A DNA stretch of 64,000 nucleotides, taken from positions 1 to 64,000 of the forward strand of contig JAAEAF010003144.1 in NCBI GenBank assembly GCA_011037195.1. Direction: 5' to 3'. How positions within the stretch are numbered: position 1 is the first letter of the stretch; the number at the start of each line of letters is the position of its first letter. The position numbers were made by a program, and so were the translations under genes. This document shows, in pieces, positions 34,259 through 46,345 of the stretch. The notes below the pieces were generated by a model. It was not told the origin of the DNA, made no database searches, and was given only the letters and a program-made list of their open reading frames with translations. This stretch comes from Triatoma infestans (lineage: Eukaryota; Arthropoda; Insecta; Hemiptera; Reduviidae).

Positions 34259-35364
34259 ATGACTACCCCAGGCATCTCACAAGCAAATCTCCCTGTAACT
34301 CCACCCCCAACACCGCAAACCCCCCAAAATCAAACAACCCTACGTCAAGATCCCAATCGAATCAACCATCCCTTACGAAGGGAGGATTACGACCACATTC
34401 CCACCTTCAGTGGAGCACCCCGCGAACTCTTACACTTCGTCCAAGCGATTGAAAATGTTTATAACGTAGTATGCCAGGATAATATTATTGAAAAGACCAC
34501 TAACGAATATCTACTTTTAAACAAAGTAAAAGCTAAACTAACCGGATCAGCTCAGTCCCTCATGCTTACGAAACAAGTAATTACTATCAATGAATTCCTC
34601 GATGTCCTACGAAGGAACTTTTCATATTCTAAATCTTTTGAAACTCTAAAATCCGAGATGTACGGTATGAAGCCGCATTACAAAGAACCCCCAACGGAGT
34701 ACCTTAACCGATTAGAATATATAAGACAACTCATCTTTGCCAAATACATGATTGACGGAGTTGAAGAGCAGGTCACTCTCACTTCTATGCGATATCTAGA
34801 TCAGGAGATCATATATCATTTCTACTCTACTACCCCCTGGCAATTGTCCAATCATATAATGTCTTTTAACCCTACTACATTAGAAGAGTTAAGACGAATC
34901 TTAAATACTAAATGCATATTCATTATTGAACAAATGTATAAAAAACAACAACAGTCTTCGCCGCCAAGACCTCCATATCAATCCCCTACCCCACAAGCCA
35001 GAGCACCCTATAGGCCTCCACCAAATGTACCTAATCGCCAAATTAGCCCCTCAAGTCCCTCAACATCTCATCGTTATCCGCCGCCTCTAATGCAGGTACA
35101 ACTCCCTTTCATCGACAACCCCCTAGAGAAAATTTCTCCAACCCACGATTCTCCCAGCAAACACCACAATGGTCCCCTCACTATCAAAACAGAGGAAATT
35201 ACGCTAAAACCCCGCAGCAAAATAACTCTGCGCCATTACATACAGCATCCCATAACGTCCAAGAAAATCAACTACAGACCATAATACAAAGGCTCGGTAA
35301 ACTCGAAGATTTTTTAGGAGAAGGCAGCTTCGAAAGTGTAAGCCCCACGAAGAATCCGAAATAA
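34259..35364 (+). pseudogene. gag: Gypsy gag
   Basis: ATG at 34259 opens a frame with a Pro/Gln-rich head and a matrix/capsid-like helical region (residues about 45-215, e.g. IPTFSGAPRELLHFVQAIEN). A Pro-rich segment follows from about residue 240. The frame drifts into non-gag sequence after about 35,110; the plausible C-terminal part (Asn/Gln-rich, then LQTIIQRLGKLEDFLGEG) lies in the next frame and stops at 35362-35364, implying a one-base deletion. No CCHC knuckle is present; a basic or Gln-rich C-terminus replaces it in several insect gypsy elements. Gag forms the intracellular particle. Confidence 0.8.
35310..35316 (+). promoter_or_regulatory. Slippery heptamer for -1 gag-pol frameshift
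   Basis: T TTT TTA is in the gag reading frame (GAT TTT TTA), inside the gag/pol overlap (35301-35364). A -1 slip enters the pol frame, which stays open to the protease. CTTCG (35328-35332) can pair with CGAAG (35348-35352) downstream, a weak stimulatory-stem candidate. Confidence 0.7.
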
Positions 35365-37010
35365 AACCACTCCCTTATTGTAAAGACAACCTACAATACA
35401 AATGGTTAGTTGACACAGGCTCTACACGGAATTATATACACCCCAATTCTATTCCACCTAACACGGTTATTCATTCAGAATATTTCTCCATTATTACCCC
35501 CGCAGGAACAAAAGATGGCACATCTTGCATATATCTGAACCTCCAAACTCACTTTAACATTGAACACAGCACCAAACTATACGTCTTTCCATTCTCAGAC
35601 AAATACGACATGTTATTAGGTAAAGACACCATGACAGAATTAAACCTGGTGCTCGACTTCAACACAAATACAATAACTTACCCCGGCGTTACAATTCCCA
35701 TGTGCAATACTGAAAACGAAAAAGCCCCAGTTCACTCCGTAACCCATAAAGAAACTACGAAAGCAAAAATTAGCGAACTTATACGTACAGAACACTTAAA
35801 ACCCGACGAGAAAGAACCCCTGATAAATTTACTAACCCAATATCCTACTATAATACAGCAGGAAAATGACACACTCAGTTCCACCAATCTTCTGAAACAC
35901 GAAATTCGAACAGAAGATGAAATCCCAGTATATTCTAAAAACTACCGATATCCTGTGGTCTACAAAGAACTTGTACACCAGGAAATAGAAAAATTGTTGA
36001 AAAACCGCATCATACGTCCCTCTGCTTCCCCCTATAACTCACCCATATGGGTAGTTCCCAAGAAACCAGACGCCTCAGGAAAAAATAAAATCCGAGTCGT
36101 TATAGACTATAGGAACTTAAACAAAAAGACTATAAATGACAGATTTCCCTTACCCAACATTGAAGATCTCTTAAACCAACTAGGCAAAGCCAAGTACTTC
36201 AGCGCTATAGATTTGGCATCTGGATTCCACCAAATCGAAATGGAACCCAACTCCATCGCCAAAACAGCTTTTAGCATAGACTCGGGCCATTACGAGTTTC
36301 TACGAATGCCATTCGGGTTAAAGAATGCACCACCAACTTTCCAACGCGCAATGAATAGTGTATTTGCCAACACCAAGAACGTCCTAGTCTATATGGACGA
36401 CCTAATAATCTTTTCAAAAACAATCACAGAACACATACACGACCTAGAAAACACCATTAGACTACTACAAGAACATAACCTAAAGATACAACTAGATAAA
36501 ACAGAGTTTTTCAAGAAAGAAGTAACATTCCTAGGCCACATTATTTCAGCCGATGGAATAAGACCAAACCCCACAAAAATATCAGCAGTCAAAAATTTCC
36601 CCATCCCGAAAAACCAAAAACAAATAAAGCAATTCCTTGGCCTTACAGGCTATTATAGAAAAATGATAAAAAACTACGCGAAAATAGCGAAACCCCTTAC
36701 CGAAAAACTAAAACAAGGTAACGAACCAATATCAATAACGAATGAATACATGGAAGCCTTTAACACTCTAAAAACAATGCTAATAAATAGCCCTATTTTA
36801 CAATTCCCAGACTTTAATAAAACATTCACCCTGACCACCGACGCTTCTAACTATGCCATAGGAGCGGTCCTTTCGCAAAACATAAACGGAAAAGATCTCC
36901 CCATTTCCTATGCTTCAAGAACATTGAACGCTAGAGAAATAAACCTAAGCACTATCGAAAAAGAACTACTAGCAATAGTATGGGCATGTAAACACTACCG
37001 ACCATACCTG

Positions 37011-37013
37011 TAA
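37011..37013 (+). other. In-frame stop in RNase H
   Basis: TAA where related gypsy proteins have Tyr in the RPYLYGR-type motif; the reading frame is the same before and after. Confidence 0.85.
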
Positions 37014-37994
37014 GGGAGGAGTTTTATAATTTGCACAGACCATAAACCCCTCCAATACCTACACAATATGAAGGACCCCAGCGCCAAACTACTCAGATGG
37101 AAGAACCAGCTGTCTGACTATGATTTTGACATCAAACACGTAGATGGAAAAACAAATTACGTAGCTGATGCATTGTCCCGAAATCCTGTCCCTTTAAATA
37201 TCATCAGAGACGGAGAAAACCAAACCCTTGATAATATAGATGAAACTAATATCTACCCATTCGATCCCTTTGATTCCCCTTATATTGACCAAACTCTTGC
37301 AACACCCCCTGGAAGAGAAGAAGAAATTGCAAGAATCCTCGATGAAATCGACCCCCAAAAAGAAATGACCCCAGAGGAACTAGATGACCTCATAAAACTT
37401 ACCCTTAATGAATTTGAATATAACCCCCAAGAAAATGGAAATGATGACCCCCTAAATGAAAAGGAACAACCCCAAAGAATAAAAGATGAGCCCCAAATAA
37501 TTACAAGTCCAACAATTAGTCGTCCCACAATCAGCCCAAACTCAGTCCCCAATCAAATAATTGTCATCCCTGATAAAAACAAATGCTTGAATATTGAAAA
37601 AAACCAAATCCAAATAAACATCGGCAATCCCATAAACAGCAAAGCTAAAACATACTTTGGAAATAAAACGCGATTAATATGGCAAGTCGCATGGCCACAT
37701 AAAGAAACCCTCCTGAAACATTGTCTAGAATATCTTGCACCCAATACCACTTATGGTCTTTACTGTTCAAACCAAGCGACTGTTATGAACAATATCCTAG
37801 AAGACATATATAAATTATTTGAAGAGATAATACTTACTACATACCCCATAGTCAGAATTAAAAGATACTTTAAAATCAACATAGATGTTGAAGACCCTGA
37901 TGATCAAAACGAACTAACTACAAGCTACCACATTGGAAAAACCTGTCACCGTGGAATTAATGACACATGCGATAGACTAAAACAAAAATATTAT

Positions 37995-37997
37995 TGA
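37995..37997 (+). other. In-frame stop in integrase N-terminus
   Basis: TGA in the YYWP-type position of the zinc-binding region, most simply a Trp TGG to TGA change; frame unchanged. Confidence 0.85.
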
Positions 37998-38875
37998 CCC
38001 CAAATGACAGAAAGCGTAACGCGAATCATTAACAATTGCGACATATGCAAACAGATCAAATATGAACGTACTCCCCCGAAACAGAAGTTCAACCTAACTC
38101 CAACACCCAACAAACCTTTCGAGAAATTACAAATGGATACTCTTTTCTTTTCTAACCACTCCATCCTAACAATTATGGATTGTTTCTCAAAGAGAATGAC
38201 AGCTTACATTATAAATTCTACGAATAGTATTGAAATTATCGATAGTTTACGAGAATATCTTAGCTACTTCCCTACCCCACGCGAAATACAGACAGACAAC
38301 GGAAAAGAATTTGCAAACAAAGGTTTTGAGTCCTTTTTACAATACAATAATATTTCTCACTACTTAACTACACCCCATCACCACAATTCAATCGGACTTA
38401 TCAACCGAGCTCACTCGACCCTCATCGAACTTTTGAACATTGTCCAATTACAAGAACCCAAAATGTCCCTAAACAAGAAATTAAAACTAGCCATAATTGC
38501 ATATAACAATACCCCCAGTAGTACTCTAAAGCTCGGCCCCAACGAAATTAGCTTCGGCATAACATTCCCCACTGAGCAAAATGAAGCAACTATCTTCGAG
38601 TTTCAAACCGAAGAATACCACAGAGAAAAAGAACTAATTCATAAAGCCATAAAAGAACTGATACAAAAAGAAAAAGAGGAACGGACAGACCAATTAAACG
38701 AAGACAGAGAAGAAGTAACAATTCCCCCAGGAAAAATATTTGTAAAAAGGCATAATAGAAATAAGGCAAAACCCAAATACAAAGCAGTAATATGCGACCC
38801 CAACAAACAAAAAATCCTCACTGGAAAAACAAGAGACAAAAATACATCCCACACAAATTAAACGTCCTAGAAAAT

Positions 38876-40579
38876 ATGAAGATAATTCATACAAACCTAC
38901 TTGTTCACAGGTCCAAGAAAATGAATATCATCCCCCTGATTCTCCTAAGCCTGGAATAGTAGCGGCTTATAAGACTATCAACCTCCACAAAGGCCCTGGA
39001 ATAATCCCTATTAAGATACAGAACTCCTACCTAATTGAAAAATACTTCACGTATATACATTCCATTAACCTAACATCCCTCCAAGAGGAATTGAACGACA
39101 TCGAATATACCCTCAACTCCCTAAGTGAACCTAAAAGAAACCCCAAACATTCCTATATAGAACATTTAAAAATCAATTCTCATTCCCTCATAAAAGCCTA
39201 TATGAAAGCACATATTAGGTACGCCCAAAACAAATTAGACCATGTCCTTGTAAATTCTAAAGTAACCAGACCCAAGCGCGGATTAATAAACGCCCTAGGA
39301 ACGGCTATATCCTTGATCACCGGCAACATGGACGCCGACGATAAAAAACACTACGACGAGGTTATTAGAAAAATTGAAAAGAATGACTACCACTTGGAAC
39401 ACAATGTTCTCCAACAATTAACCATAAACAAAAAACTAATTAATGAATTTAACAAAGACATCGCGATCATTCGGGATAACAACGCAAAAGTACGCAAACT
39501 TTTGAGTTACGATATTAGCAATACCCTCGAAATCAACCAATTATATACCACCCTTCATTCGGCCCTAACACTTATAATTAATAAAATCAACGACCTAGAT
39601 GATTCCATTGAATTCTGTAAACTAGCAATAATCCATAGCAGCATAATATCGCAAAAGGAATTAATGCAACTACAAACCTTAAATAATATTGAATTGATTT
39701 CTAATAACGCGGAGATACTTTGGCAAGTCGGAAGAACCCATTGCTCCATAACACCGACGCATCTCCACTACCTGGTCCAACTTCCAACAAAAACCCCCCT
39801 AACCGAAACTTACTTTCTATTATCTTACCCATATGATTATACCAATCAAACTTTTACCATAACAACATTCCCCTCATTAATCCTGAAGACGGACAAATTA
39901 TACACAGCCCAGTGTGAGTTATTACTTAATAATTATTATTGTACAAATGCCTCAATTATTGAAAATGAATGTATAAATGATCTATTGAACAACAATTTGG
40001 AAAACAATTGTAAAACTATTAATATACCTAAACCTAGGCCATTTATTAGGCACATTGAAATAACTAACAACTATTTAATTTATAACACTCCTATTGTAAA
40101 CATTAACAAAAACAATGTAAGCTTCACTGTTAATACGAAGCAAACAGCACTGATAACTTTAGAAAAAGGTGAACAAATTAATAATTGTAAACCAGTCTAC
40201 ACATATTAATGTGTTTGAACACATGCTAATTAATCCTTCCATCCCTAACTCCTATGATCGAGTTAATATATCATTTTTAGACCTCCATGATCTTAATACC
40301 AAAATGCAGCCCCTGGAAGAACTTGAAGAAGAAACCACAACGGATCATACTTCAATATTATTTACTGTAGCCATCTTCGCCCTTTGTCTATCAATCGCTC
40401 ACCTTGTAATACAGCATCGACAAAAACTGTATAAATATCTGATTTCTGTCAGAAAAAGGAATCCTGCTAACCCAGACGAAGACCCCAATGAAGAAGTAGC
40501 AGCCACTCCACTACACCCTATGAACAGCCCCATGGCAGCTTACCGCCAACATCTTCAGGACAAGCACCAACTTTCGTGA
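38876..40579 (+). pseudogene. env: Gypsy env (baculovirus F-like fusion protein)
   Basis: ATG at 38876 opens a short signal-peptide-like frame (hydrophobic IIPLILLSL) that stops near 38,959. The body continues in another frame from about 38,950 through 39091-40209. A furin-type site RPKR (39268-39279) is followed by a fusion-peptide-like GLINALGTAISLITG, as in insect retroviral and baculoviral F proteins. A second shift near 40.2 kb leads to the C-terminal frame with one membrane segment (40352-40411) and a cytoplasmic tail ending at 40579. Three frames are needed, so this copy cannot make Env. A possible splice acceptor, TTGTTCACAG, lies at 38901-38910. Confidence 0.85.
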
Positions 40580-40594
40580 GGACACGAAAAACTT

Positions 40595-40605
40595 AAGGAA
40601 GGAGG
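40595..40605 (+). other. Polypurine tract
   Basis: AAGGAAGGAGG directly before the 3' LTR, the plus-strand DNA primer. Confidence 0.9.
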
Positions 40606-40889
40606 AGTTACGTAACCTTAACCTTTGATTCAGCACACTATCACATCCTCTTCCTGGAACCTTGACATATCACGATAAGCAACATAGAAATCCCTATATA
40701 TACTCCCAGTTCCATCTCATTAGTCAGTTCTGCTATTACTATACACCAGTGCTGTACAAGTGAGTTGTTATTGTTTGTTTAATAGTTGTACTCTTTTTAT
40801 TTGTATATGAACTATATCATTATAATTTGTGTATTTTGAGAATAAAAAGTCTTTTTAAAAAGAGGACATCTGTTACGCAAAACCTAACT
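40606..40889 (+). repeat. Gypsy 3' LTR
   Basis: 284 bp, same ends as the 5' LTR, seven substitutions apart. AATAAA at 40841-40846. Confidence 0.95.
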
Positions 40890-40985
40890 CCGGAAATACA
40901 TGTTTTAAGGCTTCGTGTACGAATGAAATATATTTTACGGATGGTAAAAGTTTTTTTATGTTGTTTTTTTTTACCGTATGCTGAG
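40890..40985 (+). repeat. Repeat U, right part after gypsy
   Basis: CCGGAAATACATGTTTTAAGG continues the unit broken at 33499; the similarity fades by about 40,985. Confidence 0.6.
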
Positions 40986-41249
40986 GCGCTGGTTGGCAAC
41001 TCTGGCCACCGACTTTCAGCAGCCCAATAAGAAATACTTGTTTTCTTATAGGGATTATGTGGAAGTTACTCATGCAGATGTTGTAGTCCTGGGCATTGCA
41101 AAAAATGAAGATGTTATTGGTCCACAGCGACATTTTTCTGAAGGTGCTTCTGCAGATAATCATGCCCGGTTGGGTACGGAAACATGCCGCACCTGGAGTA
41201 CACCAGGGCAGATCAGACGGCAATCTTCCTCCGGAATCCACAAATGAAG

Positions 41250-41560
41250 CCCTCTCGTTTTTAGGCTTTCGAGCAATTGATTTCTATTGGCATGCTTTGC
41301 ATACGAAGCGTAAGTGGGACTTGTGGTTGAGTTTTCTTGGCTTCATCTTTAGCCAATCAGCTTCAGTCTCCTCATTTCACTGAACCCCAACAAGAATCCA
41401 CTGAATCGCAACACCCTGATCCTGCCTCAGCTGACCATCTGTTGTGATGTTCTTGCATTTGTTAACAATAACATTCACCGTTGCAATTTCCACTTTGCTA
41501 GTCTCTTATAATAGCTGCCCGAGAGTCTTCGAGTATAACTGCTTCATTTATACATTTTGG
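41250..41560 (-). pseudogene. RNase H-bearing LINE relic
   Basis: On the minus strand a decayed RNase H end is visible: an EDSRAAI-type segment near 41.53 kb, VAIQWILVGVQ where WIPGHVGV is usual near 41.40 kb, then NEETEADWL and, after a frameshift, AKDEAKKTQPQVPLTLR near 41.33 kb. Stops and shifts show it is dead. The overlapping plus frames at 40978-41383 are shadows. Confidence 0.5.
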
Positions 41561-41689
41561 TTTTATATATGTTATAATACTAGCTCTTCATCCGCAATTT
41601 CGTCCGCATGAATTTCGTACTATGATTTCTAGAAGTTTCTTAATTAGTTACGAATGTTAATTAGTATTTATGCGAGCGTGCGTCTCTCT

Positions 41690-41910
41690 CTCTCACTCTA
41701 TCTCTTTCTGTTTGTGAACGAAATATTTCAAAAACGAAAACTCGCAAGCACCTCAAATTTAACATTCCGCATACCACTAGCACCGCATCAGACAAGAAGG
41801 ATTCAGATAAAATCCATGGACCGGAAGTACAAGTTTACTGAATATTTTTTTCTTCAGTTTTTCTCGGCAACAGCTCAAACGATTTATACATATTTATCAT
41901 AAATATATTT
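41690..41910 (+). repeat. Repeat U, middle part
   Basis: GAAATATTTCAAAAACGAAAA near 41719, CACCGCATCAGACAAG near 41780 and GGACCGGAAGTACAAGTTTA near 41818. Confidence 0.6.
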
Positions 41911-43685
41911 ACATATATTTATTATCATAAATGTATAAGAACTCATTAGAATCCATGTGTTCTTAAAATACTAAAATATTATTGCTATTAATTAGGCTAA
42001 GTTTCATAAAATTAATTTTATTAGAAAAAGCGTTGGAAAGGTCTAAAGAAATACAAAATACTTAAGTGAAAATAAAAGAAAAATAATTCTTGGGCTTTAG
42101 TTTGGAAATAACAAAGAAAATTAAAAACAGTCATCATTTTTCATTGTCTTAGTTGGGGAAAAAGTTGTGAGCGTGCAACCGAGACAGAGTGGATGGGTGA
42201 GCGGATATATGAGAGAAAGAGAGAGTGAGAAGGAAGTCTGGTTTGGGGGGGGGAATTGCTTAAACACTGACTTCTGTTAAGTTAGTGGCAGTAATCAACT
42301 TGCCCATTTCCTTTCGCAAGTCCTTCAAGTCCGCCACTCCCCAGCCTTCCTTCTTCAACTTTATCTACTAGTAGCTAAGCGCGCTATCACCTCCCTGTAC
42401 ACCTCCTCATCGGCAAGCCGTCCTCATACTCTGCGCCTAATCCCACCAAGCCAACCCCGTACTTAAAAACAAGATAAATGACATTTTCAATTTGTAAAGT
42501 CTTCGTCACTTTAAAGAAAGTCTTCGGTTTGTAGGGGTAGTGAACCCCCACCACTCATCCACTTAGCGGAGAGAAACAGCCTCTCTCGCACAGAGAGGAG
42601 AGGCTCGGCCAGTATATATATATATATATATATGAGAGATAGGCAATGAGAGATCATTCTGATAGAATTCTGTTGATTTACACATCAGTTTAACATCGCT
42701 CCGTTGATATCTTCTTAGCCACGTCAGTCTGTCAGTTCAGTTCAGTTCAGTTAGTGTAAAGTCCTTGGCAGTCAGTCATATACATATATATCAATTACAT
42801 ATCTTAAACCAAATCTTAAGGTGTTATTTATCACTAATCAAGCAACAACCTACATCTCCTCACAACACCCTTACAGGTTTTATTTATTTATTTATTTTTA
42901 AAGATCACAAGAAATTTTTTACTTACAATTTTTTTTTTTTTTAAATATTTATATTGATGTTATTGATTGATTGATGTTATATCGATGAATACAGAGCTAC
43001 GTGAAAGGACAAGCACAGCGTACAATTGTTTGCTGATACGATAAAGCAATCAAGTATTTAAATTTATAAACCAGCTGATTATTTATATTTACTTATTTAT
43101 TCTAAATTCCGCTCTAAAATAATTTAACCCTGATAGTTATTTGTTTATTTAATTCTTATAACTCTGAGTGTCGAACTGTTACCATGTTTACTGTGTTGGA
43201 ATAAACAATCCTCTGTTTGAGGAAATTCACCACAACGACATCAAGCACTGGGACTAGCCGCCATCAGCGGTAGCGTCGTGCAATGCAGGCGCACTTTAAC
43301 TATGCATCACCTCCTTTGTCACTCCCACTTCACTAGACGAACAAATCAGTTACATATGTGAGAAACAGCTTTCCCCTTCAAGCTATGGACAAATCATATA
43401 AAAGCCTGGCAATTTCAGGACTTTAACAGTCAAGAAACAAATTTTGGGGAATTAACTACCATCATTAGAGAAATCTAAATAATCCATAGCCAGCCCGGGA
43501 ACAAACATTCTACAGCTTATTGTTATTGAAGAGTCTACAATCCATTTCTCTAGGAATTACTCAAGAAACTGTTTACCACTGTTTATGCCGGGATTATACT
43601 CGTTTTACCCGATTATGACTATATTATATGGCACCTACCTCGGTCAGAACGCCTTAGCAAAGCTTGTGACGGCAGTTAAAATTTA
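41911..43685. other. No gene; possible unassigned LTR
   Basis: 42,140-43,260 looks unlike its surroundings: (TA)n at 42613-42632 in a TATA-like position, a TCAGT-rich stretch (42736-42760), and GGAATAAACAATCCTC (polyadenylation signal at 43201-43206). A further TATAAAAG lies at 43397-43404. This resembles a solo LTR, but no second copy, inverted ends or target duplication were found. Confidence 0.3.
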
Positions 43686-43689
43686 ATCC

Positions 43690-44340
43690 TAAATCACAAT
43701 TGCCGGGAACATCTCAAAATTCTCTAAATAAGAGTGAAAAAATATATCAAGTAAGAGTGAAGATTTTCTCAAAGAAAATTGATGGGTTCCATTTTGAGGA
43801 AATTCTCAAAACACAGAATCCTCTAAGTTCCTGTCAGTCGCAACTTCCGCATAACCGGGTTAAGTAATTTTCTTTAAATTTGGAATTCTAGCAATTAATA
43901 ATATGTAATACAATTGAAACATATATGAAGTGGCACTCTGTAGGATGGTTAAGGTTATTCACTTCCCTCAGAACCCTCAATATCTTTGAATGAAAGCTAT
44001 ATAAGTGAATAGAGTTTGCGAAAACGATGGAGCCATTTCCGGGAAATCCGCGAAAAATTGTAAAATCCATGCAGTGAAATCGCACTTCCGATTATCAAGT
44101 TTGCCAGAAACCTTGGATGCAGTGGTGGTATCTAAAATATGAAGTTCAATTTTCCTGCACTTTTTCGATTTTTGAGATATTTTGTTCATCTGTTCCCGCA
44201 CAGAAAGACAGACCGACAGAAAACTTTTTTCCGTATTTAAGGAACCTAAAGAACCTGTATTTCCAAGAAAACCCAATTTTGAGAATTGGCACGATCGCAT
44301 TACTTCCTCTTATAGAAAAGTAAAAAATAAATAAAATAAG
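43690..44340 (-). repeat. Repeat U, long inverted copy
   Basis: ATTTTCTTTAAATTTGG near 43867, CGCACTTCCGATTATCAAG near 44080, TTTTTGAGATATTTTGTTC near 44172 and GGCACGATCGCATTACTTCC near 44288, in inverted order. Both short minus frames here (43888-44085, 43977-44300) are repeat sequence. Confidence 0.65.
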
Positions 44341-46055
44341 TATCTTCTAATCCTTTCAATGGGGGACCTTTTTCCGGGAAAATTGATTAAAAATATTTAG
44401 TGTCTTTCAGTTCCCACAGAAACCTGTAAGGAAACATTTTGTGGCTTTCAGTTCCCACAGAACCCTCTAAGGAAACATTTAGTAGCTTTCAGTTGTGACA
44501 GAACCCTCTAAGGAAACACACTAATATCTTATTAAGGAGATATCTAATATGACAACACTCTAATATCTTACTACGGACAAATAAAGTGTTCCAAAAAACT
44601 GTTTGAAGAAAAGTTGTCACTGGGAAATTGAGAAAAATTCAATTAAAAAAAAATGTAAGATAAAAATTCTTCACCAGATTTTTGGTTTCCACGGAGTTAT
44701 TGATAACTGCGCTTTTCCCTCTCTTACATTCTATAGATTTTCTTTTTAAATATAAATTTTTTTATAAAAAAAATATTTCAATCTCTTTGGCGTTTTTCCA
44801 AACAAGTTTCTTTATGGAAAATGTGTTTTTTTCTTTTTTTCATATAAATTTCTTTTCAAACCAATGAGCACATATAATGAGGTTATTGACTTCGTCAAAG
44901 TTTTAAAATAAATCCGTTCTTATAAGACTGAAATTTAACTAAGAAATTTTAATGAAATTAATATCAATAATATTGTGGAATAATTTTCTCACAAAATATT
45001 ATGACATAGGTAAACTTAAGTATTGTAGGACCTATATAGGTAGACTTATGTATGGTGGACGTCTGTTATTGATAATTCATTATTTCCGCTTCAGTCAGCT
45101 GGAAAATCCGCTCATTTTCCAGTTTTAGCGCATGCTTGGTCAGATTTTAATTTTTGGAGTGCATGGAAAACATGGTGAAGTAGTTTCTTCGATCTCTAGT
45201 TATCTAAAGTTAAAAACAAAATATCTGGTGAATAAGTTTTCAAATATTTCAGCTGAACACAGCTAATTTTTTTCAGGATTTCATCCAAGAAGGAGTCCTT
45301 CCCTGCAATGCTCATTCCTTATTCTAGGATACAGGTACAAACCTGGATTCCAAGTTGAAGAATATTCGTCTTAATTGCGCATGCAATAAAATTTTGAAGA
45401 CCTAAAGAACGAAAGTCTTTGCCCATATCCAAGACAAGAGTGGCTATAATGGACAGAGCCTAAAACAGACAACAGAAACTGAAACAGAGTAATACTGTAT
45501 AAATAGAGATGTTCGTCGCCGTCTGAATAGAATATGGCTGTTCCTGGTCGGAGAAATGAGAGAAAAAGGAAAACAAATTAAGGTTTTCTAGAAAAAAACA
45601 ATGCTGCAACACATTGGCAACAAGACCCTTAGAGGGGAAACTTAGACCTCCAATTCCAACAGCCAATCACAAGCATGGGAAGGAAAATTATGTCCCACCC
45701 TTCTATCTATAACCAGTTACTGTAAAATAATGAAAAGAAGTTAGGCTCCTCTACTGCTTCATATTACAACCACCCGTCTGGATCTGTCCCAGTGTTCGTC
45801 TAGTAATTAAGTTAACATTATCTTGAAGGAGCCTAATTCTTACTGAATAAGTAAGTATGGACCATTTGCATACAGGATGAATAAATGTTATTTTAAAGTT
45901 GATGAATAATTCTTGTCCTTCCATTAAAAGTTAATGTGAGTGACATTTTTTTAAATATTATTTTCTGTTTGTGAAAAAAGAAACTGAAATAACTTGCAAA
46001 ATAGAAAATAAAATCCTATTCATTTGATTGTTTAGTCTATTATTTAATCTATTTT
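44341..46055. other. No gene; short tandem repeat
   Basis: 44397-44520 holds three 40-42-bp units with the core CTTTCAGTTCCCACAGAA...CTAAGGAAACA (the third unit has GTGAC in place of CCCAC). The rest is AT-rich with no recognised content. Confidence 0.5.
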
Positions 46056-46345
46056 TTAAATTTTTTTAGGGATAACTGGCGGTAGGGCCGAAAGGGGGCA
46101 CCCTAAAACGATTAAATAATATTAATTAGAATCATATAAGTTGCCAAAATTCCCAGTTTGAAGAAAATCGGTTGAGCTATGTGCGACTTCGCTGAATAGG
46201 TTTTTCATTTTTTTGTGATTTTCTCCATAATAATGCCGTCGCTTTTAAACACTAACACGAATTGTAAATATGAAGAAAATGTGCTATTTCGCAGTAAGAG
46301 AAAGTCGTGTGAGTGTTCCACACCAGATTGTTTTTTTTTTTTCTT
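46056..46345 (+). repeat. Repeat U, 3' part
   Basis: AAGAAAATCGGTTGAGC near 46163, TTTTTTTGTGATTTTCTCC near 46209 and the clearest end block, CAGTAAGAGAAAGTCGTGTG at about 46293. Confidence 0.65.

Larger units (their letters stand above)
35301..38861 (+). pseudogene. pol: Gypsy pol: protease, RT, RNase H, integrase
   Basis: One frame, entered by -1 slippage. Protease: WLVDTGSTRNYI near 35.41 kb (active-site DTG) and MLLGKD near 35.61 kb. RT: FSAIDLASGFHQIEM (motif A) near 36.2 kb and VYMDDLIIF (motif C) near 36.39 kb. RNase H: LTTDASNYAIGAVLS, then [11 protein letters not shown]. Integrase: an HHCC finger (CDIC near 38.04 kb) and a DDE core with Asp at 38136-38138 and 38295-38297. TAA at 37011-37013 (Tyr position) and TGA at 37995-37997 (Trp position) interrupt the frame without shifting it. 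The third catalytic position, 36 codons after the second Asp, is AAC (Asn, 38403-38405), not Glu. Confidence 0.92.
33500..40889 (+). mobile_element. Gypsy-family endogenous retrovirus with env, complete but broken
   Basis: 7390 bp: two 284-bp LTRs, primer binding site, gag, pol (protease, RT, RNase H, integrase), env and polypurine tract. It is flanked by a 4-bp CCGG target duplication (33496-33499 and 40890-40893). The env gene and gag-pol frameshift layout match insect errantiviruses. Visible lesions: a gag frameshift near 35.1 kb, stop codons at 37011 and 37995, an Asn at the integrase catalytic Glu position, and env frameshifts near 38.94 and 40.2 kb. The LTRs differ at 7 of 284 positions (2.5%), so insertion is not ancient. 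The element is opposite in strand to the host receptor gene. Confidence 0.95.

Noticed and set aside
36389..36604. Minus-strand frame inside gypsy RT
   Set aside because: Antisense of a well-supported RT domain.
40978..41383. Overlapping plus-strand frames after the gypsy element
   Set aside because: Part of the region reads as a LINE RNase H relic on the minus strand; the plus frames are shadows.
42613..42632. (TA)n as a functional TATA box
   Set aside because: Could be simple sequence; kept only as part of a low-confidence LTR candidate.
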